Assembly (NCBI GenBank): GCA_963210315.1
Contig: OY723299.1
Span: 1,054,001-1,118,000, forward strand
DNA from: Rhynchopus euleeides
Taxonomy: Eukaryota; Euglenozoa; Diplonemea; Diplonemida; Diplonemidae
DNA length: 64,000 nt
Direction: 5' to 3'
Both the position numbers and the translations under genes were made by a program. Under the pieces are notes generated by a model. That model did not search any database and had not been told where the DNA came from. It worked only from the letters and a program-made list of their open reading frames with translations. Of the stretch, positions 1 to 9,709 are shown piece by piece (within the stretch, counting starts at the first letter, position 1; each line of letters begins with the position of its first letter).

Positions 1-451
1 TGATGGCGCTGCACACAAATCACTGCTACATCCCAGGGTGCCTTCCCTTGTGAGAATAGCGGAACTTCTGCGGTTGCAGTTTGGTGGTTGAGGCCGGCGG
101 TGATATCACTTTGGTGACTGTGCTTCCTTCCCCCTGAGCTCGATCAGATCCAGGTCGACCTGGTGCTGCGTGGCTCCTGGTGTGTTATCTCTTTGCTTCC
201 TCGCACACATACACGTGGTTCCGCGAATCGCCACGGATGCCCACCAAGTCGAACCCGAAACATGATCACGGGCCCACGACGACCCTTTCGAGATGTCATG
301 GCCGCAAGCCCGCAAACCCGATCGCATTCGCAAGGTGGTTCGTCTCTTAGAGATCAGTGCTCGGGCCCAGCCTCCCGCGAGGGTGCTGGAACCGACATGC
401 CGCAGCCCCGTACGCGCAAGGGCTTGGCTCCAAGACCAGGCACATGCCACA

Positions 452-668
452 GGGGGGTGTGGGGGGCGGAGCCCCCCAGCCGCCGGAGGCCACGGTAGCG
501 AACGTCTGTTGGCCTGGCTCCATAGTCGCATACGCTCAAGTACAACACAACTGACAGATAGCACATGTCGCATGGGGGGACGATAAATTGTCGCGCAAAG
601 ACACGCCACAGGGGGGTCTGGGGGGCGGAGCCCCCCAGCCGCCGGAGGCCACGGTAGTGAACATCTGT
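452..668 (+). repeat. Two copies of a GC-rich hairpin module
   Basis: A module of about 60 bp (a CACAGGGGGG start, a GGGGGGCGGAGCCCCCC hairpin, then CCGCCGGAGGCCACGGTAG) occurs at about 452-509 and 607-668. The same module recurs at 6748-6810 and 6915-6978 and, in reverse, at 15174-15235 and 15308-15375. It is one of the most conserved short repeats in the first 16 kb. Confidence 0.8.
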
Positions 669-669
669 T

Positions 670-1880
670 TTTTTTTCATGTCGCTCCCGTTGGTCACTTC
701 GCTGCTTTGAGTCAGCCACGTGGCGGAAGCCGGACCGCAGGGAGGGGCGTTGCGCCCGTTGACGCCTCTCACTCCTCATGTGCCTTGAGTAGCTGCCAGG
801 TGGGTCTGCTTTGAGGCGGGGAATCGCGTCAGGCCAAACAGCCACTGCGAGGACGTCTCCCCTAAAAGAAAAGAAAGAATGTGGGAAGGGGACGGGGGTG
901 GGATGGGTGGGCAGCGCAAGCCGGAAGGAGCGCCTCCCATGGGGCGGAAGCTCACCCGACAGCATAAAATGCTGCGAAAACAACAAAAAAAGGGAAAATA
1001 AACCACGCACACCACAACATCAATAAAACCAAAGCCGTGCAGAAAGGGCCCCTCCGCATATATGAAACAGGGCACACAGCGGAAAAAGAGTTACCAGAGC
1101 TTGCTTTAGTTTCCCCTCGGAGGAGCGTAATCACAGGGGGCGCCACGTGAAGGCAGCAAGTTGGATTTTATCCCCCCTTAGGGGGAAGTCGGGTGGACTT
1201 GCCCCGTAGGAGGGGCAAGTCCACCCGACTTCCCATGGTTTTTTTTTCCCTCTTGTGTCCCATGCCTTGTTTGCAGTGATCGCATTGTTGGCCATCCTTG
1301 CTGTAGTTCGGCATGCCGCCCTTCCCACCTTCCCCCACCCCCTCCCCGGCGGTTTTGCTCTCCGTGTGGTTTGGTGGTACTGGTGAGCCATCTGGGGAAA
1401 GAACCTTGACAATCCCGGGCCGGCAGTACGTTCGTCACCCCCACGGGCTCGGCCGGTTTCTAAACCTTTAGGCAATCTACGTCCGCAGGCCAAGAACCCG
1501 GTGTGCAGATGCACGTTGGGAGCCCCCTGAAGTCCGCACACGCCCTCTCTGAGTAGTCCCCGACCAAGCGCTGGCCTCTCTGACCGACTACCATGCCGCC
1601 GCAGGCCAAGAACCCGGTGTGCCGAAGCACATTGGGAGCCCCCTGAAGTCAACACAGCACCCCGCCAGTGGCTCCAGCTGTCCCTCCCCATGTCAGAGTT
1701 GACGGAAAAAGGCGGACCCTCTTTTGTCCCAGTGCTCCGTGCTATGCACTGGGACCCCGTTGCCCAGGCGGACCAGCCTGGGGGAGCCCTCGGGGTGTGG
1801 GGTTGAGTTTTACGACTTCCCTAGGTCTTAGGTAGTTTAAGGTCGTGCCCAGGACCTGGTGCGAGGTGCCAGGATCTGTT
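670..1880 (-). mobile_element. 1.2-kb retroposon-like insertion in the left arm
   Basis: The right arm is continuous where the left arm has about 1.2 kb extra. The extra DNA is flanked by direct repeats of ATCTGTT (663-669 and 1874-1880). It begins on the plus strand with a T run (668-676), that is, an A tail if read on the minus strand. This pattern fits a retroposed sequence on the minus strand. Inside are a near-perfect hairpin at 1181-1234 and two copies of a 47-bp segment (from 1488 and from 1604). No reverse transcriptase or pol III promoter was recognised. A deletion from the right arm would be an alternative, but the flanking direct repeat favours insertion. Confidence 0.6.
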
Positions 1881-2383
1881 GGTTTGAGCTCGAGAGCAAG
1901 CCTCTCACACCACCGCCCTCCGACCCCCCTCTCCACGCCCCAGGTGCAACATTTTTTTGCACCCGGAAAATGTGTTCTTTTGACTGTTTGAGCACATCCA
2001 AGACCGGGAACATAAAAGAATTCTGCCAATGCCAAGTAGGGTCACAATAAAACCCAAAGGAAAATGGTGCAAAAAAGTAGTGACCACCACCCCCATCCCC
2101 ACCTCCGGGTGCAAAAAAAATTTTGGCCACGGAAAATGTGTTCTTTTGAATGTTTGAGCACATCCAAGACCGGGAACATAAAAAAATTCTGCCAATACCA
2201 AGTAGGGTCACAATAAAATCCAAAGGAAAAAAGTGCAAAAAAAATAGTGCAAAAAAATATTTTCCCCCCAAATTCCTATTTTCATTCCGTGAAATAGATA
2301 CACGCCTGGGACCTTTTCGAATTTTTTTTTTCGAGGGGTGCCCATTTTGGCGATTTGGGCCCGATTTCGAGGGTTACGGGTGA

Positions 2384-2509
2384 CCCTAGACCCTACCCAA
2401 CCCTAGGGTTGGGGTTGGGGTTGGGGTTAACTCCAGACCCTACCCTCACCGTTAACCCTAGACCCTACCCAACCCTCGGGTTAGGGTCAGGGTTAACCCT
2501 AACCCTAGG
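2384..2509. repeat. Interstitial telomere-like repeats on both strands
   Basis: Degenerate runs of CCCTAGACCCTACCCAACC, GGGTTGGGGTTGGGG and GGGTTAGGGTCAGGG are packed into 125 bp, with C-rich and G-rich stretches facing each other so the DNA can fold back. They lie immediately inside the left inverted-repeat arm. The unit is not homogeneous, so this is an internal relic or telomere-derived seed and not a functional end. Confidence 0.65.
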
Positions 2510-2673
2510 AGGGTGTCCTAAATTTAGGAAATTTTTGAAAAATTTGGAAAATTTTGGGGGATTTTTTGAAAAAATGGCAAAAAAAAGGGTGTGGGGAGTT
2601 GGGTCCAGTTTAGCAAAGTCCGTGTATTTGGACGCGGCCCCTCAGATAAGGAAGCCGCGTCTCTTGAACTGTT

Positions 2674-2999
2674 ACAGGTGGTTACATGCCATTCTGAGGT
2701 GGTTACAGGTGGTTACAGGTGGTTACACGCCATTTTGAGGTGGTTACAGGTGGTTACATGCCATTTTGAGGTGGTTACAGGTGGTTACAGGTGGTTACAC
2801 GCCATTTTGAGGTGGTTACAGGTGGTTACAGGTGGTTACACGCCATTTTGAGGTGGTTACAGGTGGTTACAGGTGGTTACAGGTGGTTACAGGTGGTTAC
2901 AGGTGGTTACAGGTGGTTACAGGTGGTTACACGCCATTTTGAGGTGGTTACAGGTGGTTACCGGTGGTTACACGCCATTCTGAGGTGGTTACAGGTGAA
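2674..2999. repeat. 10-bp tandem repeat (GGTGGTTACA)
   Basis: About 30 copies of GGTGGTTACA occur, interrupted about eight times by a 16-bp spacer of the type CGCCATTTTGAGGTGG. A diverged match to the spacer-plus-unit pattern is seen in reverse at about 31283-31325. The array keeps reading frames open by chance; those frames are not called. Confidence 0.9.
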
Positions 3000-3219
3000 T
3001 CTGAGGCATTTTTGACCAACAGCTGGTTGTTCTGGAGCATTTTTGACCAGCAGCGGATTGTTCCGACCCGCTGTCGGTCACCCGTGGCCCAAAGTGACCA
3101 ACACCCCGCTGTTCTTGGTGTGTTTCTGACCAAGTGTGGTTTGTTCCTGCGTTGTTCTGCCCTGGGAGTACTCTCTGGCGGCAGTCTGGCCCCAAGGAGA
3201 AGTGGCGCACACCCGAACA

Positions 3220-3350
3220 TGTCCAAAAATGTGTTTTTCGGCATTGTCGGAGTGTGTGCGGGGTCCAGGAGGCTGTTTTTTTGAGCGGAATTGACCAAAA
3301 TAATTTCCGTCACACTTTTTTTGTGAGGGATGGCTGGAGATAGGCCTCCT
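3220..3350. repeat. Dispersed 130-bp repeat, copy 1
   Basis: The segment aligns closely with 19137-19268: shared blocks include GGCATTGTCGG, TGTGCGGGGTCCAGGAG and TTTTTTTGTGAGGGATGGCT. Both copies are in the same orientation, about 15.9 kb apart, one inside and one outside the large inverted repeat. No coding or RNA identity is recognised. Confidence 0.8.
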
Positions 3351-3354
3351 CTAC

Positions 3355-3990
3355 TCCAGGTCACTTTACACTCCCGGGGAGTGTAAAGTACTTTACACTC
3401 CCTCCAGGTCACTTTACACTCCCGGGGAGTGTAAAGTACTTTAATTGCGCACCCGGACATTAATTGCACTGCACTCCAACACCGTTATAGTGCACTTAAT
3501 TGCACTCCAGGTCACTTAATTGCACCGCAGTGCAATTAAGTGAGCTGGAGTGCAATTAAGTGACCCGCAGTGCAATTAAGTGAGCTGGAGTGCAATTAAG
3601 TAGCCTACTTAATTGCACTCCAGGTCACTTAATTGCACTGCGGGGCAGTTGTGAAATGCACGGTGCAATTAGGTAATTGGGCCTCCTGACCTGGCTGGGA
3701 GGCCCCCAGATTCGCCTTGAATCGGCTGGATTCGGCCCAGAATCCAGCAGCGGATGGCCTGTCGTGCTGTGCGATTAATGACCGGGATGTCGCAATTAAC
3801 CCTCAACTGCACCCCGAGTCGGCCTCAATTGCACCTCGTGCAGGTAAAAAAAGGCCTCGGGCCTCCGGCCCTCGGACCGTTTTTTTACCTGCACTCCGGT
3901 GCAATTTCGGCCTCCGGTCGGGGTGCAGGTAATATACATACACTCCCTCCGGCTCACTTTACGCTCCCTCCAGCTCACTTTACATTCCCT
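3355..3990. repeat. Cluster of short palindromes
   Basis: Two near-identical hairpins around TTTACACTCCCGGGGAGTGTAAA lie at about 3364-3392 and 3412-3440. At least eight alternating-direction copies of GTGCAATTAAGT then fill 3440-3670. At 3806-3893 a block ending in a GGCCTCGGGCCTCCGGCC hairpin is followed by its reverse partner; a copy of that block is at 11517-11600. Nothing here looks coding. Confidence 0.8.
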
Positions 3991-4251
3991 GCGGCTGACA
4001 CGCTGAAAATTTCGGCTGAAAACGGGCCAAAAACGCGATTTGGGCTGTTTTTCGGCGACTTCGGGCAAGGCTCGGGAGGGCTGGGAAAGGGCTCCCCTTG
4101 GGAGAGAAAGCGAACTACGTCCCCCCCGGGCCCCGCATGACCCTCTCGGGAGCGAAAAATGCCCTCGGGCGCTTCGCGCCCTCGAGGCATTTTTCGCCTC
4201 CCTCGAGGGTCATTTGGGGCTTCCCCGGGGGGGACGTAAATACTCATGGTG

Positions 4252-4390
4252 AAATACGCAACCTGCCCGCTGCAGCCCTGTGTGGCAGTCTTGTTGACTG
4301 GCGTGCTGCAGTACGCGGGTCGGCGGGCCGTGGCCCGCCGACCCGCGTACTGCAGCACCCAGTCAACAAGGCCGCCACAGGTGAGCAATA
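4252..4390. repeat. Perfect hairpin element, copy 1 (partner at 59.5 kb)
   Basis: The segment from CTTGTTGACTGGCGTGCTGC at 4289 is followed by its exact reverse complement, ending at about 4370, giving a stem of about 40 bp with almost no loop. A related hairpin with the same flank (GCTGCAGCCCTGTGTGGCAG type) lies at 59535-59625 inside an intron of the CFAP96 homologue. Confidence 0.85.
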
Positions 4391-4539
4391 AAGCCACCGT
4401 TGCCGAAGGTTGATGATGCTGGCGTGTCGAATTACAGTGGTCTTGCTAGGGTATTACAACGAGGCTGGCGTGTTTAGTAGTGACCGTCTGAGGACAAATC
4501 ACCTTTTCTGGGTGACAGACGTAGGCAGACGTAGCTAAA

Positions 4540-4765
4540 AATAGGTCGCCCGAGGTCGCCCCAGGTCGCCCGTGGCCAAAAGTAGGTCGCCCCAGGTCGC
4601 CCGTGCCCAAAAATAGGTCGCCCCAGGTCGCCCGTGGCCAAAAGTAGGTCGCCCCAGGCAATGTGACAATTGCTACACCGTCGCTCGAGTAGCGCTACAG
4701 TCGCTAGCGATTCAGCGATTGCGACTGCGACGGGTGTAGCGACTGTCGCTGAGTCGCTCGCCCAT
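4540..4765. repeat. GGTCGCCC repeats plus GCGACTGTCGC palindrome
   Basis: Several copies of a unit of about 30 bp (AGGTCGCCCGTGGCCAAAA and variants) are followed by short inverted repeats built from AGCGACTGTCGCTGA. The same pair of motifs occurs in the order palindrome then unit repeats at 8798-8945, so the two clusters bracket 4.8-8.8 kb. Confidence 0.75.
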
Positions 4766-4929
4766 TTTTCCAACTTCGATTTCCGGAAAATTTCCGGACC
4801 GTGGTGGGGTCACTTTGCTCTGGGAGATGAGTTTTTGGCCAATCGAGTTTTCGGGCCAAGTTTCATAAGGGCCGAAAAGTGAAATCGAAAAAAAGCTTTT
4901 GTGAGAAAAAAGTCCACCACTCATGGGCT

Positions 4930-5170
4930 GCATTGAATCGGATTCCAAATAAAAATCTTCGATTCCGGGAATCGTGGAATCCGGATTCCGAATCAGAATC
5001 CGGATTCCACGATTCCAGAAAAAGAGTGGAATCGGATTCCGGAATCGAAAACGCCGATTCCAAAATTGTGGAATCCGATTCCGGAATCGAAATCACCGAT
5101 TCCGGAATCGTGGAATCGGTGGAATCCGATTCCAGAATCCAGAATCGGATTCCACCGATTCCGGAATCTG
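4930..5170. repeat. GGAATCGGATTCC palindromic array
   Basis: About twenty copies of GGAATC/GATTCC in alternating direction lie in 240 bp. Shorter copies of the same motif are part of each 420-bp unit at 7605-7680, 8025-8100 and 8445-8520. Reading frames across it (Ser-Asp/Ile-Arg rich) are artefacts of the repeat. Confidence 0.85.
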
Positions 5171-5739
5171 ACCCAAAAATGTCGAAAAATGGACAAGTCG
5201 TAGGGGGACCCCAACACCCCATATACTCCCTTCTGGGACCAAAAAGTGCACGAAAGGGGTTAAAACGGCTTAATTCGTTGATTTGTTGCATTTCCCTGCT
5301 AAAAAACGGTTTTTGTGTGGGCGAGTAGTTGTAGAAAATCGCGAAAAATGTCAAAAAATCGAAATTTTCACAGAGGCCCAAAAACGTGTTTCTGGGTGAA
5401 AAATGGGCCCAAAAACCGATTTCTGGCCATTTCTGGGTGGTTTTTGGGGGTTTCCGTCCATTTTTCAGCCATTTTTCTGGTCAGAACCCACCCAGAAGCC
5501 CTTAGAAAATGGCTGGTGGCAGTTTTGGGTCGAATTGAACAGAAGGACGAATTGCTCACCAACTCTTTCGATACATGAAAATTTGGGCATTTTCCGTTAC
5601 TCTCAACACATTCGCACACCATGCGAAAATTTCGAATTTTTGGCCGAAAAATCCGGTTTTTGGTTGGGCCAGGGGGCTGGCTCTCCGTCCCTGAAGTGTC
5701 CCTGAATACTTCCGGCCAACACAACGGCAACACAACATA

Positions 5740-7370
5740 CGAAACCACGCCTGAAAATTTCCGGCGCCTGCGGCGGGCTGTTGACCCCCACCCCCCCACC
5801 CCTGCCGAGGATTTCTTCTGAGAATGGCGCTCCAAAAGTGCCGAAAATTGGCAAGACTTGGTCGAAAAAGTTGATTTTCGGTACACCTTCTTTTGTCGAC
5901 CCAAAAATTTCCGGCGCCTGCGGCGGGCTCTCTGCCCCCCCCCCCCCCCGCACGCGCACGGAAAGTGCGCGGCCCAGGACGTGTTCTCCCGAAAAAAGTC
6001 GATTTTCGGTACCAGGCCTGGGCGGGGAACGAGCCCTTTTTCCAGGTTTTTTGGGTCGGGGAACCAGGTTTTTTCTAAGAATTTTTACAAGGGATTTTTT
6101 GCTCGCCCCCCCACAGTTTCCAGGCGCGTGCCCGTCAGGCGGGACTTTTTCTCTGATTTCTCTCCGCGTCATCATGTGACAGCTCTCGGGTGATGCCCAG
6201 AGATGCTTGCGGCAGAGAGTGCCCCTCATGCGCGTTACAGCTGAAAATGAATGAGGATCATCTGGCACTCATTCTCATTGGGGGTTGTGCTCCGCAGGGA
6301 CTCAATACACCTTGGCACTCTCGCAGGGCTGGACATGCCAGCAGCTGGAGGACAGTTACAAAGCTGCCACTCCCCGACGCCACCCACCTGCTGGCCCCTT
6401 CAGGTCTGAAAGCCCAAAAGCTCCCGGGGATTTTTGCAGTGGTGCGCACCATACTCAGCACAGTAGGGTGATCTCTCCGATTTTCCAAAACTGCTGGTTT
6501 ACTGGTTTGGGGAACGGTCGTCGGCAGACCGTTGAAATGCTCGTGTTAGCAAGGCACACTCACGTTTCAGGTAGCGTGTTGCGTGTCACGCATGTCGCGA
6601 ACGCGGCAAGTGTACCTCCCAGGTGGGGAAGCCCGACCTCCTGTCCGATGTCAGTCAGGCTTCGAAGAAGCGCTTCATGGATGTGGTGCTGACCTCCTAT
6701 GCTGCACTGGACCCGGGGAAGTGAGATAGATGGACGGGCACACGCTACATGGGGGGTCTGGGGGGCGGAGCCCCCCAGCCGCCGGAGGCCACGGTAGCGA
6801 ACATCTGTTCGTGTGGGCGTACAGATTCTGTGCGAGTTGGCTGCGTCCTCAGAGGCGACTGGAGTGGTTGGACCCCGACCTGATGGGATTCGAAGGACTT
6901 GAGTACGAGACGTATGCCACAGGGGGGTCTGGGGGGCGGTGCCCCCCAGCCGCCGGAGGCCACGGTAGTGAACGTCTGGCTCTCCAGTTGGCCAGCAAGG
7001 CGAACGGTACGGGGGACAGACTTCCCTTCCATCCTTGTGCGCGCCCTGTCGACTGGGGAAAACTTAGAAAACGTTTTTTCCTCTGCGAAACAACCTTAGA
7101 AAAAAAATCCCCTAACAAAATTCTTAGAAAAAAACTTTTTTCCCCCTTACAAAAATTCTTAGAAAAAAAGTTCAGAATCCTGAAAGTGGGGAACAAGCCC
7201 CCCAGTTAGGAACAGCCCTGTTCGGTACACCTTCTTTTTTAGACCCCAAAAATTTCCGGCGCCTGCGGCGGGCTTCCCCCCCCCCCCTCCCCGGCACGCG
7301 CACGTAAAGTGCGCGGCCGAGGATGTTCTCCCGAAAAAAGTCGATTTTCGGTACACCTTAACAAAAAAGG
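5740..7370. repeat. Repeated GC-box blocks; no gene in 5170-7460
   Basis: A block containing AAAATTTCCGGCGCCTGCGG, then a C run, then GCACGCGCACG and GTGCGCGGCC occurs at about 5870-6025 and again at 7213-7360; its first part also occurs at 5752-5785. Between them, 6180-6740 is sequence with no recognisable gene. Two copies of the GC-rich hairpin module sit at 6748-6978. Confidence 0.7.
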
Positions 7371-7465
7371 CCCAAAAAAAATTTCGCCTCCGGCGGGGTT
7401 GGGGGGCAGAGCCCCCCAAACCCCCGGCGCCGGGGCAGCGCCTACTCGGCTTCGCCTCTCTTCGC

Positions 7466-8527
7466 GAAGTCTCGGTAATCCGACGACTTTGCGAAATCGA
7501 GGCTCATCCGAGGTGAAAAATCACGAAAAATCGCATTGTCTTTTTCCCGTACAAAACCGTGAAAAACCAAGTGTCACCCAATGGGAAATCTATTTTTTGA
7601 CTTTTTTTGTGGAATCGGATTCCACTCGGTTTTTCGATTCCGGAATCGGATTCTCGATTCCAGGAATCCGATTCCCTGCAGCCCATGGGGTGGATTTCGG
7701 TCGCCCACCAAAAATCCATTTTATGGCCCAGATTCGCGAAAAAAATACAACTAAAAAAACGCAAGCAGAAAAATGACTACCTAATTTGGCTCGTGGAATC
7801 CACGATGGCCATTATTTCGCACTGAATCGTCAATCTAAGCATGTTCCTGCCCTCATTTCGCCAGACCCCATTCACTGCTCAGCAAGAAGTCTCGGTAATC
7901 CGACGACTTTGCGAAATCGAGGCTCATCCGAGGTGAAAAATCACGAAAAATCGCATTGTCTTTTTCCCGTACAAAACCGTGAAAAACCAAGTGTCACCCA
8001 ATGGGAAATCTATTTTTTGACTTTTTTTGTGGAATCGGATTCCACTCGGTTTTTCGATTCCGGAATCGGATTCTCGATTCCAGGAATCCGATTCCCTGCA
8101 GCCCATGGGGTGGATTTCGGTCGCCCACCAAAAATCCATTTTATGGCCCAGATTCGCGAAAAAAATACAACTAAAAAAACGCAAGCAGAAAAATGACTAC
8201 CTAATTTGGCTCGTGGAATCCACGATGGCCATTATTTCGCACTGAATCGTCAATCTAAGCATGTTCCTGCCCTCATTTCGCCAGACCCCATTCACTGCTC
8301 AGCAAGAAGTCTCGGTAATCCGACGACTTTGCGAAATCGAGGCTCATCCGAGGTGAAAAATCACGAAAAATCGCATTGTCTTTTTCCCGTACAAAACCGT
8401 GAAAAACCAAGTGTCACCCAATGGGAAATCTATTTTTTGACTTTTTTTGTGGAATCGGATTCCACTCGGTTTTTCGATTCCGGAATCGGATTCTCGATTC
8501 CAGGAATCCGATTCCCTGCAGCCCATG
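7466..8527. repeat. 420-bp perfect tandem repeat, 2.5 copies
   Basis: Copies are 7466-7885, 7886-8305 and a partial one at 8306-8527. The copies look identical base for base, so the duplication is recent or kept homogeneous (or is an assembly artefact). Each unit carries a GGAATCGGATTCC cluster. Confidence 0.95.
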
Positions 8528-9113
8528 CACCACTCGAAAAAAATTTCCAAATTTTTTTTTCGGGGTTGTGGGAAACAACGAAACCCACGAACCCACTTTT
8601 TTCGAGAAAATAATTTTTCGGATTTTTCATTTTTTCCAGTTTTCGATTTCATTTTTGGGCGGTCCACAGACAACGGGAGGGAAATGTCAAAAAATTTGAA
8701 TGGCCAAAAACTCATCTCCCAGAGCAAAGTGACCCCACCACGATCCGGAAAAATTCCGGAAATGAAATCCGAAATTTCGGTCCAGAAACGCTCTGGCGAC
8801 GATCGCTGGGCCAAAAGCGACTGTCGCTGAATCGCTGAGCGACAGTCGCCATTGTCACATTGCCCCAGGTCGCCCGTGCCCGAAAATAGGTCGCCCGAGG
8901 TCGCCCGTGGCCAAGAGTAGGTCGCCCCAGGTCGCCCGTGCCAAGGCTCTCGGGCCTCCGGAGGCCTCCGGAGGGCCTCCGGAGGCGAAAAAGTCAAAAA
9001 ATAGATTGCCCATTTGGTCATGGTGCCCCTGACGACCCCATATTGCGTAGTTTGTGCGTAGTGAAAAGGGGGGGGGGGTCTCATTTTTTGATTTACTCAG
9101 CCATTCTCTGTCT

Positions 9114-9709
9114 CTATGCCGGGACCCCAAACTCAAGGAGTTCTTGCTGTTCCGGGGTCAGTGAGGGTGCAGGCGCTTCAGGTGCTGCAGGTTCTTCAGG
9201 TGCTGCAGCGCTGGCAGCCTTCGGTGCGGGTTTCGACGCAGTCTTTGCAGGTCTCTTTGGGGGTGCCCTTTGGCGCGGTGCCTGCTTCAGCTCGTCGGGT
9301 GGAAGCATCAACCCATCATTAAGCGGTGCCTGCTTCAGCTCCTCCGGGTGGAAGCGTCAACGCATCATTAAGGAAGAAGGAAGCACAGTTGCTACGCTTT
9401 TTTGCAGCTGCAGGAAACGACACCATACCCAACAACAATCCCCAGACCGTCGAGGGAGAGTGGGCGCCTGGATCCCGTGACACAGATCTCTAGTGCCGTT
9501 GTGATCCCCTCGGATAACGTCTCCTGGACGTTGTCAGCGGAGGTTGCCTGTGTGGCGGTGACCTCCGTATACCCCGCGGGATCCAGTGCCAGTAGCGCCT
9601 TCTTCAGCTTTTCGTCGACCCCTCGGCCGACGCTCTCCTTGATGTCAAGGGCCACCTTCAGGGTGGCACCTCGCATCGCCCTGAAGGCTGTGATCGTATC
9701 ATCATTCAC
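9114..9709 (-). pseudogene. Coding-like fragment, Ala/Pro/Lys-rich tail
   Basis: On the minus strand, 9709-9392 is an open frame of 105 codons with balanced, protein-like composition (for example DEKLKKALLALDPAGYTEV). After a gap, 9311-9114 gives an Ala/Pro/Lys-rich tail ending ELLEFGVPA. Between and within them a segment of about 50 bp that includes a Pro-x-Glu-Leu-Lys-Gln-Ala stretch is duplicated (about 9280-9320 and 9325-9370), which breaks the frame unless spliced. The 105-codon frame opens at GTG, not ATG. I do not recognise the family. It could be a decayed host gene, a captured gene fragment or the 3' exons of a spliced gene. Confidence 0.35.

Larger units (their letters stand above)
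1..2340. repeat. Left arm of a large inverted repeat (runs off the window start)
   Basis: Read in reverse complement, 1-668 matches 15176-15810 with only small indels, and 1881 to about 2340 matches about 14880-15175. The match still holds at base 1, so the arm continues outside the window. The arm is interrupted by a 1.2-kb insertion (670-1880). It also has a local duplication: about 1950-2080 and 2118-2240 are two copies of one AT-rich segment, present once in the right arm. No gene is recognised. Open frames here are mirrored in the other arm and have no family features. Confidence 0.85.
4800..8770. repeat. Segment bracketed by an inverted GGGAGATGAG motif
   Basis: The 40-bp block around CTTTGCTCTGGGAGATGAG at 4803-4850 appears reversed at 8706-8748. 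The same block in the same inverted arrangement is found inside the 414-bp element at 37554-37967. This suggests a foldback element of about 4 kb that has received later duplications, but no TSD was identified. Confidence 0.5.
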
